Source of the DNA: Cytophagaceae bacterium
Lineage (GTDB): Bacteria > Bacteroidota > Bacteroidia > Cytophagales > Spirosomataceae
Length of the DNA stretch: 64,000 nt
NCBI GenBank assembly: GCA_947460975.1
Contig: CANHGO010000001.1
Location: 124,001 to 188,000, forward strand
Direction: 5' to 3'
Part shown: positions 1 to 8,704 of the stretch, piece after piece
Numbering within the stretch: the stretch's first letter is position 1
Layout of the letters: every line of letters begins with the position of its first letter
Position numbers and translations under genes: made by a program
The notes under the pieces: generated by a model
What the model saw: the letters and a program-made list of their open reading frames with translations, nothing else
Database searches by the model: none
Told to the model about the DNA's origin: nothing

Positions 1-915
1 GATAATCAAAAGAATCATCCCCACATCTTTGACCGCTTCAGCATATATGTTCATGATATCCTCCATCTTTTTGCCCAAACGTAATCCTAAACTGTAGGTG
101 GCAAAGCAGATAGCGACCAACATCACCATGGCGGGATCTGCGATTAATTTAAATACTTGGCCTAAAACCGTTGTCTTGTCAATATACACTTCGGCTATGG
201 TGGTAAAAACCAATAAAAATACGGGCAACAAGGCCGTCACAAAACTGGAAAATTTATTAGGCAATTCATTCTCAGGCAATGATTTCACCGAAAATGTCCC
301 TAAAGATTTGATGGGCCGATTGACCAATGTCTTCGCAAAAATGGGTCCTGCCAATATAATCGCAGGAATAGCAATAACGATTCCATACATCAAGGTAAGC
401 CCCATGTTGGCCTGAAATTGTGCCACCAAAGCTGCTGGAGAAGGATGAGGAGGTAAAAAACCGTGAGCCACCGACAAAGAAGCCATCATGGGAACTCCAG
501 TGACCAGGGGATGTAACTTATACTGATGTACTAAAGCAAAAACCAATGGAATCATTAACACAAAACCCACATTGTAAAAAAGAGGAATGCCTATGATAAA
601 ACCTGTGAACATTAATCCCCAGGCCATATTTTTTTGACCAAAAATATTAATCAAGGTTCCAGAAATTTGTTGGGCCGCCCCACTCTCCGCCACCAACTTA
701 CCCAACATCGCTCCCAATACGATAATCGTTACTAAAGAACCTAAGGTGTCACCTAAGCCTTTTTGAATCGTTTTAGCCAAGTCAGTGATTGGAATCCCCA
801 ACATCACACCCGCCGACAAACTGATCAATAAGAAAGCGACAAATGAATTGACCTTCAAATAAGTGATCAAAAAAACCAGAAGTAAAATGCAAATGATGAC
901 GATGAAAATTGACAT
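1..915 (-). CDS. GntP family gluconate/organic-acid permease (3' end truncated by window edge)
   Basis: Reverse-strand reading frame from ATG at 915 (MSIFIVIICILLLVFLITYLKVNSFVAFLLISLSAGVMLGIPITDLAKTIQKGLGDTLGSLVTIIVLGAMLGKLVAESGAAQQIS...) runs off the window start; hydrophobic and GntP-like. Not in the ORF track because it has no stop in the window. Confidence 0.9.
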   Translation of the reverse strand, partial: MSIFIVIICILLLVFLITYLKVNSFVAFLLISLSAGVMLGIPITDLAKTIQKGLGDTLGSLVTIIVLGAMLGKLVAESGAAQQISGTLINIFGQKNMAWGLMFTGFIIGIPLFYNVGFVLMIPLVFALVHQYKLHPLVTGVPMMASLSVAHGFLPPHPSPAALVAQFQANMGLTLMYGIVIAIPAIILAGPIFAKTLVNRPIKSLGTFSVKSLPENELPNKFSSFVTALLPVFLLVFTTIAEVYIDKTTVLGQVFKLIADPAMVMLVAICFATYSLGLRLGKKMEDIMNIYAEAVKDVGMILLII

Positions 916-921
916 AGGTTA

Positions 922-1093
922 TTTTTAGGTAAGAGGTAAAATTAGGTAAGTAGGTATTAGGTAATAGGTTATTAATAAATGTTAGCTTAAGAGTATTTAT
1001 AAAATGATTCGAATATAAATAATATTGCGTAAAATACCACTAGAAATAGACCTCTTACCTATTACCTATTACTTATTACCTCTTACCTAAAAA
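922..1093. repeat. MITE-like element with perfect 17-bp terminal inverted repeats (tttttaggtaagaggta) and degenerate TAGGTAA subrepeats
   Basis: 922-938 tttttaggtaagaggta; 1077-1093 tacctcttacctaaaaa is its exact reverse complement; both ends continue into degenerate ATTACCT/AGGTAAT repeats. Confidence 0.7.
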
Positions 1094-1956
1094 TCCCCAT
1101 ACGTTTCCTCCAGGTATTTTTGCATCACCAATATATCCTCCTTGCTCGTTAGGTCGGGCACATTTTCAGCTAATGGAATGGCGTAAAAACCCTTTCCTGT
1201 TCCCTCGCCGAACATAGCCACCGAGGTAGGTAATTCTTTTTCGTTGCGCACCGGGTGAAAAGGTGTGGCCGCCAAAAAAGGCAAAAAAGTACTCGCCTCA
1301 AAGACGAAAATATTCATACTGACACCCAATCGGCCCAATTGAGCCATTAACTCGTCCGCTTGCTCTTGCGTAGGCTTTTCGATAATCTCCAATAAATAGC
1401 CATCTGCATCTGTTCTAATTAAAGCAAAAGCCGAGATACGCTCCGCAGGGTACAATAAACTATCTCGGTGATAGGAAATCAATGCCTGCGTTTCATTGGA
1501 CGACCAAAGCAATTTAAGTGCATTTACACTATATAAATTATCTGAATTACAAACAATCACTCGGCCCGTTTGCCAAGAATCATGTTGCATCAACGCTTGG
1601 TATACCGCATCTGCCGTTCCAGCAGGCTTTTCTCTGTCCGCAGGAATTTGTTGGCGCGCGAAGACAATTTGTAAACCCCAACAAGCATCCTTCGCCATCA
1701 GCGATTCACAATATTCTTGGGATACTGAATCCGTCGGATGAAGCAATAACATAACTTCTTCAATCCCAGCTAAATGTGCGTTATATAATTGATAATCAAT
1801 TAATGTCTTCCCATTCTTTCCTACCTGAATCATCCCTTTGGTGACTGAATTTGCCTGGGCAACCAAGGAAGGATCTAAATCCGACACCCCTTCAGCCATA
1901 GCTTTCTTCATCCTTGAGGCCATTCCTCCTGCTAATATCAATAAACGCTTTTTCAT
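1087..1956 (-). CDS. NTP transferase / sugar-phosphate nucleotidyltransferase family protein
   Basis: N-terminal LILAGGMASRM nucleotidyltransferase signature; GTADAVYQ; IIEKPT motif. Confidence 0.8.
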   Translation of the reverse strand: MKKRLLILAGGMASRMKKAMAEGVSDLDPSLVAQANSVTKGMIQVGKNGKTLIDYQLYNAHLAGIEEVMLLLHPTDSVSQEYCESLMAKDACWGLQIVFARQQIPADREKPAGTADAVYQALMQHDSWQTGRVIVCNSDNLYSVNALKLLWSSNETQALISYHRDSLLYPAERISAFALIRTDADGYLLEIIEKPTQEQADELMAQLGRLGVSMNIFVFEASTFLPFLAATPFHPVRNEKELPTSVAMFGEGTGKGFYAIPLAENVPDLTSKEDILVMQKYLEETYGDF

Positions 1957-1962
1957 ATTATA

Positions 1963-3039
1963 TTAAAAAAATAAACTTTCTGATTCAGACTTTGTGCCCT
2001 GATCTACTCGAATGATATAGGCCTTGCCCCCTTCTTTTTCAATGGCCTCCACTACTTTTTCTGGATTTTCGGGCGCGTAGGCAAACATGCATCCTCCCCC
2101 TCCTGAGCCATTTATTTTAGCTCCCAATGCACCCGAATCTAGCGATGCTTGAATCATTCGATCGATTTTAGGGGTAGAAATTCGCTTGTGTTCACGTAAA
2201 TTTTGTTGATGCTGATTTAATAAATCTCCTAATTTTCCATCACTCCATTCTACTTCTCCCTCAAACATGGATTTGGCGGCCAATAAAATATCGCGGTCAT
2301 CCAGATTCGCACTAATTAAAATATATTCATCCGCTGTAATCAAATTCTTGTGCGCATTCAAATCTGAAAGCGTCGCAGAAGACAAATCAAAGCTTGCATC
2401 CTGTTGCTTAATTTTATTTACGCCTCCCAAGGTTCCAAATTTCACTCGAGACAAAATCCCTAAGGTATCTTTTGCCTCCAAAGAATCTCCTAACACAAAC
2501 GTTCCCAAATCGCGGGCATACGTCTTAATCGAAATCTCGGGTTGGCTTGCTAAGTAAATCACGTTTCCCACCGCTGTAGAATATTGGTCCATCATTCCCC
2601 CTGGCTCCGTAAATTCCAAAACCTCCGCCTCATAGGTAATTTCACCTATTTGTTTTTGGGTATATCCCAAATCGTACATGTCATTAAGAAATTTAACCCA
2701 AGAAACTAAAAGCGCCGAGGAGCTTGACGTGCCGGAATTGATGGGAATATTTCCTCGAACCTCAATTTCAAACCCACGTGTTAATTCATGGCCTTTTCGA
2801 TGAAGTACATTCAAAACGCTTTTAAAATAATCTCTTTCTTTGGAATATGGTAAGGGGAAATCGATTGCAAATTCTTCTGTTCTTTCAACATCGGGCAATG
2901 AAAAATGCACTACGTTATCAGCTCTAAATTGGCCTTTTACCTGTATTCTTTTAGAAATTGCCGCTGCGATAACAGGTAAGCCTAAGTAATCTTGATGCTC
3001 ACCAAATAAACAAATTCGGCCCGGCGTGGATACGATCAT
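1963..3039 (-). CDS. GHMP family sugar kinase (galactokinase/mevalonate-kinase-like)
   Basis: PGRICLFGEHQDYLGLPVIAAAI; PINSGTSSSSALLV; KINGSGGGGCMFAY are GHMP kinase motifs 1-3. Confidence 0.88.
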   Translation of the reverse strand: MIVSTPGRICLFGEHQDYLGLPVIAAAISKRIQVKGQFRADNVVHFSLPDVERTEEFAIDFPLPYSKERDYFKSVLNVLHRKGHELTRGFEIEVRGNIPINSGTSSSSALLVSWVKFLNDMYDLGYTQKQIGEITYEAEVLEFTEPGGMMDQYSTAVGNVIYLASQPEISIKTYARDLGTFVLGDSLEAKDTLGILSRVKFGTLGGVNKIKQQDASFDLSSATLSDLNAHKNLITADEYILISANLDDRDILLAAKSMFEGEVEWSDGKLGDLLNQHQQNLREHKRISTPKIDRMIQASLDSGALGAKINGSGGGGCMFAYAPENPEKVVEAIEKEGGKAYIIRVDQGTKSESESLFF

Positions 3040-3082
3040 AAAATTGAATTCCCGTGGAAATCACGAAATTAGAAAAAAATTT

Positions 3083-3090
3083 TACCTTTG
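3083..3090 (+). promoter_or_regulatory. Bacteroidota -7-like element TACCTTTG upstream of the acyltransferase gene
   Basis: Exact TAnnTTTG; no clear -33 TTTG at standard spacing. Confidence 0.45.
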
Positions 3091-3110
3091 ACACGAAAAA
3101 TAAGCAAATA

Positions 3111-4196
3111 ATGATAACTAAAAGAATACCATCTGTAGATTATTTTCGAGGATTTATCTTGTTTTTATTAGCTGCAGAAAGCACTGGCCTTTATAGTCGA
3201 TTAGGAAAGATCTTTCCTGAATCTTTTGTTTTATCCCAATTTAATCATGCGGAATGGCAAGGGCTGCACTTTTGGGATTTAATCCAACCCGGTTTTATGA
3301 TGATCGCGGGTTCAGCTTTATATTTTTCTACCTATAAACGAATCGACCAAGGAGCCACATATGGCCAATTGTGGCCCAAAGTATTAAAAAGATCTGTTTT
3401 GCTTTTCATTTGTGGCACGGGACTGCATTGCCTGGGAAGCGAGGAATTGGTTTTTGAGCTGTGGAATGTGTTGACCCAATTATCTTTTACAACCATCGTG
3501 GCTTTCTTTTTATTGCGATTTTCCATCCCATTGCAATTAGCCGCTTCCTTATTTTTGTTGCTTCTGGCACATTCTTTATACGTGTTTACAGATATTCCTG
3601 GATTCAATGAGCCTTATGTCCGAGATAAAAATTTCGGATCTTTCATGGACATGGTCTTAATGGGGAAATTAAGTGGCGGGCATTGGATTGCGATTAATTG
3701 TATCCCAACCGCAGCGCACACGATTTGGGGGGCTTTATTGGGCCGAATTATTCATCGGTCAACTTCGCCAAAAGATCTTTTAAAAACCTTAATTGGCTTG
3801 GGAGTATTAGGTGTGATTGTCGGATATGGCCTAGATATGGCTGGCATCCCGATCATCAAAAGAACCGCCACGCTTTCATTTACCATTGCTTCTGCGGGTT
3901 GGATTTCCCTGATGATGGCGGCTTTTTATTTTAATTGGTCCACGGATAAACCAAAAATTTCCGTTCCGGATTACATTCTTTCCTATGGCAAAAACTCCAT
4001 TTTCATTTATTTGTTTTTTGAATCCATAGGGCCAGAATGGCTAAGAGGGGCTACTTTCACGTTTGTTGGCGGATTTTTAGAAAAAATAAGCATCCACGGC
4101 ATGGTTGCCGAAGCCATCAACGCGCTCGTGGTTTTATATCTCATTACACGTTTAGCGGTTTGGTTGGACAAAAAGAAAATTTACTTTTCGCTCTAA
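3111..4196 (+). CDS. Heparan-alpha-glucosaminide N-acetyltransferase-like / DUF5009-type multi-pass acyltransferase
   Basis: MITKRIPSVDYFRGFILFLL start typical of this membrane family; track ORF starts at 3054, but a TACCTTTG -7-like box (3083-3090) lies inside that extension, favouring ATG 3111. Confidence 0.75.
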   Translation: MITKRIPSVDYFRGFILFLLAAESTGLYSRLGKIFPESFVLSQFNHAEWQGLHFWDLIQPGFMMIAGSALYFSTYKRIDQGATYGQLWPKVLKRSVLLFICGTGLHCLGSEELVFELWNVLTQLSFTTIVAFFLLRFSIPLQLAASLFLLLLAHSLYVFTDIPGFNEPYVRDKNFGSFMDMVLMGKLSGGHWIAINCIPTAAHTIWGALLGRIIHRSTSPKDLLKTLIGLGVLGVIVGYGLDMAGIPIIKRTATLSFTIASAGWISLMMAAFYFNWSTDKPKISVPDYILSYGKNSIFIYLFFESIGPEWLRGATFTFVGGFLEKISIHGMVAEAINALVVLYLITRLAVWLDKKKIYFSL

Positions 4197-4200
4197 GGAT

Positions 4201-4590
4201 TTAAGCTTGGTGGTGGTTGATGTAGTCCAATTTATACGCCCAAGTGTCTGCGATGTTTCTCGCCTTTAATTTAGCATCTTCTGTTTTTGGACCTTCAAAA
4301 TGTTCGTCTAAAGTGGCGTAAAATAGCTGGAGCCAACGAGCAAAATGGGCGGGGGTCAATGGGATTTTTTGATTAATTTCTAAGTGTGGCCGCATCGGAG
4401 CACCCTGGTAATTTTTGCCATCCATCAAAAGCATCTCCCAGAAATCGTACATCTTAGGTAAGTGTTTAGAAAAATCCACATGGGCCACATCCATAAATAC
4501 GTGACCCACCAAATCATCTGAAGGCATTTTGGCATAAAATGCATCCACAAAAATTTGAATATCCGCTTTGGTTTCTATGTCCTTTTTCAT
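4201..4590 (-). CDS. Group III truncated hemoglobin
   Basis: FVDAFYAKMPSDDLVGHVF...HLPKMYDFWEMLLM...YQGAPMRPHLEINQKIPLTPAHFARWLQLFYATLDEHFEGPKTEDAK resembles group 3 trHb. Confidence 0.88.
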   Translation of the reverse strand: MKKDIETKADIQIFVDAFYAKMPSDDLVGHVFMDVAHVDFSKHLPKMYDFWEMLLMDGKNYQGAPMRPHLEINQKIPLTPAHFARWLQLFYATLDEHFEGPKTEDAKLKARNIADTWAYKLDYINHHQA

Positions 4591-5906
4591 GGGCGCGTTT
4601 TGACGCGAGCTAAAAGATGTTGGCCCACTGAACTTCCCTGCTTCGCCCCCTCCGTTAACGCTGGCATAAAATGAATTCCCCCGTACAAACGAGAAACGGA
4701 CGCCTCATCTGACGCCTGAATGAATGATTTGAATTTTCTTGGGGGCAATCCATAAGGTATCTCGGTGGAATCCTCGAAGGCAATGTTAGCCCCATACAAG
4801 CTGGTCAAAACCTCTGCTGCAGCTCTAGAAATAGTACTATGGCCAGAGGTATATTCCGGGAAAGGTGGCGTTTGCAACACAGGTACCCATGATTTATCGA
4901 TGCTCGCATTAATGATGGTCTCAGGTCTGATGCGGATGGATCTATATTTCTCGTCCCAGCAAGCGATAAAACCGTCAAAGATTCCAATGGAAGTCAGCGC
5001 TAATGCCTCCGCAGTTTCATTATACGATTTATGTAATTGGCGAGATACTTGGCCCACGATGCCCAACCAATGTCCACCGGGTGACATTTTCTTAGTTGCA
5101 AACATCGCATGACCCGTAATATTCATTTTAAAGGGATTGCAATCCCAAAAATTGGCAATGTTTCTTTGTTCATCTGTTAAATTCTTAACCGTTTCATAGG
5201 ACTCCATGACCTCTTTGTAATAAGGACTTCCTTTGGTTAAATCAAATTTTGAGGGAGCAGGAGCTCTAAACTGGGATGCTGAATCTAGCGTTATGGGGCG
5301 AATTTTAGTCCAATAGGGTTCCACCGCATCCATATAGGCAGGTGGTGTGGGAGTCCAAGTACCTGGCAAATTAGTTACCGTAAACCGTAGACCTCTTGTT
5401 TGCTTATAATGATCCTTAGCAGCATAGCGCATCACTGCCGCGGCCACCGAATCTCCGTAGGCAATCGACCTTTCATATACATCCGTAGGTATGCCAATTT
5501 TCTGATAATCATCCTCTAATTTTTTGTCAAACTCCTTGTACAATTCTTGGGCAAAAGTCAATTTTTTCCCTACGGCCAAATAGGCCCTTGTAGACGCCAA
5601 AGGAAAACAATACTCCAAACCTTTTTCCGGTTGAGGTATTTTTTCGAAGCCATTTAATTGGCCCACCAGCGATTTGAAATTTTTATCTCCAGGAATTGCC
5701 GCTTCATACCCTGCGATTCCAGCATACATATAAATACGTGCAGAAACTGGAGGCGCAAAAATATCGTGAATAATACTCTCGGTCAACATCAACTCTGCCC
5801 GGATTAAAAACTCGGGGTTTGCCGCTTCCTGTTGAAAATTTGGATTTGATTTCTGACAGGCACTGAAAAGAATGCTCACAAAAATAAAGAGTAAAACTTT
5901 TTTCAT
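4587..5906 (-). CDS. Vanadium-dependent haloperoxidase / PAP2-superfamily lipoprotein
   Basis: Lipobox-like LFSACQKS; RIRPETI ... PEYTSGHSTISRAAAEV ... SRLYGGIHF active-site order. Start ATG 5906 preferred over 5927, because a minus-strand TACATTTG (5925-5932) overlaps the longer start. Confidence 0.85.
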   Translation of the reverse strand: MKKVLLFIFVSILFSACQKSNPNFQQEAANPEFLIRAELMLTESIIHDIFAPPVSARIYMYAGIAGYEAAIPGDKNFKSLVGQLNGFEKIPQPEKGLEYCFPLASTRAYLAVGKKLTFAQELYKEFDKKLEDDYQKIGIPTDVYERSIAYGDSVAAAVMRYAAKDHYKQTRGLRFTVTNLPGTWTPTPPAYMDAVEPYWTKIRPITLDSASQFRAPAPSKFDLTKGSPYYKEVMESYETVKNLTDEQRNIANFWDCNPFKMNITGHAMFATKKMSPGGHWLGIVGQVSRQLHKSYNETAEALALTSIGIFDGFIACWDEKYRSIRIRPETIINASIDKSWVPVLQTPPFPEYTSGHSTISRAAAEVLTSLYGANIAFEDSTEIPYGLPPRKFKSFIQASDEASVSRLYGGIHFMPALTEGAKQGSSVGQHLLARVKTRP

Positions 5907-5968
5907 ATTAGAGTTTATTGGAGGCAAATGTACGCAAAAACAGAAAAAAATTATTGATCTAAATCAGG

Positions 5969-7183
5969 TTACAAATCTTGCAGGATTTTTTCTGCAGCCT
6001 TTCGCCCTGAGGATAAAGCTGCTTGCAAAGAGGGGAAAAGCGTGTAGTCCCCCGCTAAAATAATATTTTCCTTCTCTGCTTTTTGGCAAACTTCCTTAAA
6101 ACATCCCACCTTAAATAATGAATGCGGGATAGAAAAAGATTTCAAAAAAGTAAAATCGGTCTGCGAAAGACCTAAAACCCTAGCTAATTCCTTCGCGATT
6201 TCCACGTCAGAAATTTCTTTTTGGAGGCTAGTCGCCGAAATCAAATGTTTCCTTTCAGGAGCTAGCAAAGGATTTACTTGGCTTATGCAGGAAAAATGTA
6301 ACATCGGACTTGAATTCAATGGCATCAAGTGGATAAGGGGCAATGAAGTTTCAAGATTCCTGTCCAAACTAAAATAAAAAGTCTTTGAACTAAAATGAGC
6401 GTTTTCCGGAAAATCGATATTCAATAAATCAAAGGCATGTTTGGGATCTGTGGCTAAAACCAAATGATCAAATGGGATTGTATTCCCATTACTTAATTGC
6501 ACTGATTTCTCTTTAATTTCAGCGACGGAAACCCCAGTTAGCAGTTTTTCTTTAGGAATTCTTGAAGCTAAATCTAAAGCGATATCGCCTATGCCATGTT
6601 TGGGCAAGGCAGCTTTCCCCTCTAAAAACTGCTTCATGTAATAGAAAAATAAGGAGGCCGGCGGGGTCAATTGATCATCCAAAAATATACCGGCAAAAAA
6701 AGGCCTTAAAAAAATGCGCTGAAACTTTTCTGAAAACCGATATCTCGAGATGAGTTCAGTAGTCGATTCTGGATCCGAAGTCAAAGGTGAAATCGAGCCC
6801 TGAGTTTTAAGCCAAATCCAAGCTAATTTCAAAAGATCAAAAATACTAGCCCCAGTTGAGAAGATATTTTTTAAAAATAAAAAAGGCGATTTAAAGGGAT
6901 TGAGAAAAGGCTTAAATTTTCCGTCTTGCCATACATAAGCGCCCGATTGAAAATAAGATAAATCCCATTTAGATAAATGAAGACTTCGTTGAACTTCCGG
7001 ATATGCCGTCTGTAAAACTTGGAAACCGTGATCTAAAGTATAGCCCTGAAATGATTCACTTTGGACTCTACCGCCTAATGACATTGATTTTTCAATTAAA
7101 ATAAAATCAAGCCCTTTGCTTTGTAAAATTTGAGCTGCTTGTAAACCTGCTATTCCGCCGCCCACGATCACAATTGAATTCAT
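5969..7183 (-). CDS. NAD(P)/FAD-dependent amine-oxidase-type oxidoreductase (phytoene-desaturase-like fold)
   Basis: N-terminal IVIVGGGIAGLQAAQILQSKG dinucleotide-binding motif; LSLGGRVQSE; C-terminal IILAGDYTLFPSLQAALSSGRKAAEKIL. Confidence 0.85.
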   Translation of the reverse strand: MNSIVIVGGGIAGLQAAQILQSKGLDFILIEKSMSLGGRVQSESFQGYTLDHGFQVLQTAYPEVQRSLHLSKWDLSYFQSGAYVWQDGKFKPFLNPFKSPFLFLKNIFSTGASIFDLLKLAWIWLKTQGSISPLTSDPESTTELISRYRFSEKFQRIFLRPFFAGIFLDDQLTPPASLFFYYMKQFLEGKAALPKHGIGDIALDLASRIPKEKLLTGVSVAEIKEKSVQLSNGNTIPFDHLVLATDPKHAFDLLNIDFPENAHFSSKTFYFSLDRNLETSLPLIHLMPLNSSPMLHFSCISQVNPLLAPERKHLISATSLQKEISDVEIAKELARVLGLSQTDFTFLKSFSIPHSLFKVGCFKEVCQKAEKENIILAGDYTLFPSLQAALSSGRKAAEKILQDL

Positions 7184-7268
7184 ATTAAGTTTATATTTTT
7201 ATAAACGTTTCAAACTTACAAAAGTTTGAAGTGTTTTTACTAATTTGCAGATTAAATGGGAGCTCGGA

Positions 7269-8036
7269 ATGAACTTTAGTATCAAGGAAGAAAACAATTA
7301 TCAATATATTGATGAAGGAAAAGGCGAAATTCTACTTTTACTTCATGGATTGTTTGGCGCCTTAAGCAATTGGCAAGGCGTTATTAATCTGTTCAGTCAA
7401 AAATATAGAGTCATTATTCCACTCATGCCAATCCACGATATGCCCATTAAAGAGGCGGGTTGTGAAGGATTAACTGTTTTTCTCGAAGAATTTGTCGCAT
7501 TCAAAAAACTAGAAACCTTTAGTTTAATCGGAAATTCCTTAGGGGGACACGTGGCATTGATTTATACCTTAAAACATGCGCATAAAGTAGAAAGGCTTAT
7601 TTTGACGGGTTCTTCCGGTTTATTTGAGAATTCGATGGGAGGAACTTATCCGAAACGTGGCGATTACGAATTCATTAAGGAGCGCATTGAATATACGTTT
7701 TATGACCCGAAAACGGCGACAAAGGAATTGGTCGACGAAGTATTTGAGATCATTAATAGTATCCCAAAAGTATTGCGCATTATCGCCATTGCTAAATCAG
7801 CGCAGCGAAATAATATGGCCAAAGATATTGTGCGCATAAAAACCCCAACGCTCTTGATTTGGGGATTAAATGATACCATCACACCACCCCATGTTGGTCA
7901 TGAATTTAATCAATTAATTCCGGGGTCGGAGTTGCATTTCATTGATCATTGTTGCCACGCACCCATGATGGAACAACCTGATGAGTTCAATCGAATTTTG
8001 TCAACATGGTTAGAAAATAATCCCATTGCCTCATGA
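7269..8036 (+). CDS. Alpha/beta hydrolase
   Basis: LLLHGLFGALSNWQGV; IGNSLGGHVAL nucleophile elbow; internal ATG 7269 is the likely start. Confidence 0.85.
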   Translation: MNFSIKEENNYQYIDEGKGEILLLLHGLFGALSNWQGVINLFSQKYRVIIPLMPIHDMPIKEAGCEGLTVFLEEFVAFKKLETFSLIGNSLGGHVALIYTLKHAHKVERLILTGSSGLFENSMGGTYPKRGDYEFIKERIEYTFYDPKTATKELVDEVFEIINSIPKVLRIIAIAKSAQRNNMAKDIVRIKTPTLLIWGLNDTITPPHVGHEFNQLIPGSELHFIDHCCHAPMMEQPDEFNRILSTWLENNPIAS

Positions 8037-8701
8037 TGGCACTCGCATTTTTATCCTTTGATTTACCCACCATTTCCATTCAAGATTCGGTGCAAAAATC
8101 CTTGAAAATCATGCACTCAAATAACATGAACGTTATTTCTGTGCTTGACAAGAAACAATGGATCGGAAATATCACCGAGGAAATGTTAATGAAAGCCACG
8201 CATCCAGATGGCAAAATAGACCAATTTCAGCATGAGCTCAATCAGGTAAAAATAGAAACCGAAGAGGATATTTTGGCGAGTCTTCCTTTTTTTGAGGAGA
8301 GTGGATTTTGGATCATTCCTGTAGTGGATGAGCAAATGAAATACCAAGGTTATTTGCCTTGGCAATCCGTAGCTAAAACTTTATTCTATACAGGATTTAA
8401 CGCTCAAAATGGAGGAATTATTCGCATTGTTTTTCATACCCAAAGAGATTCAATGAGTGTGATTGCCAAAATAATTGAAGAAAATAAAGGCTTAATTACG
8501 AGAAGTTATTTGACGAAGTCGACGAAAGAAGATCACGTTTGGCCTGAATTAATTTTACAGATTCAAACAGACCAATTTTCAGCGATCGTGAAAAGCCTAG
8601 AGCGGCACGAAGTACATATTGAAAAGGCATTCATGTTTGGTGACCAAGAAGAAGTGGACCAATCGCGCTTTGATTTACTATTGAAATATTTAAATCCCTA
8701 A
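8033..8701 (+). CDS. CBS domain-containing protein
   Basis: PTISIQDSVQKSLKIMHSNNMNVISVLDKKQWIGNITEEML... CBS-pair pattern; 4-bp ATGA overlap with upstream hydrolase and adjacency to nadK. Confidence 0.7.
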   Translation: MMALAFLSFDLPTISIQDSVQKSLKIMHSNNMNVISVLDKKQWIGNITEEMLMKATHPDGKIDQFQHELNQVKIETEEDILASLPFFEESGFWIIPVVDEQMKYQGYLPWQSVAKTLFYTGFNAQNGGIIRIVFHTQRDSMSVIAKIIEENKGLITRSYLTKSTKEDHVWPELILQIQTDQFSAIVKSLERHEVHIEKAFMFGDQEEVDQSRFDLLLKYLNP

Positions 8702-8704
8702 GCT

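Noticed and set aside
98-415. 105-aa plus-strand ORF in the track
   Set aside because: Lies antisense to the GntP permease frame, which has clear permease sequence; treated as a shadow ORF.
922-1093. CRISPR-like array of TAGGTAA units
   Set aside because: Units are 7-8 bp, degenerate, without uniform spacers or cas genes; the symmetric ends fit an inverted-repeat element better.
1496-1754. Overlapping 81- and 78-aa plus-strand ORFs antisense to the NTP transferase
   Set aside because: Low-complexity antisense shadows with no recognisable domain.
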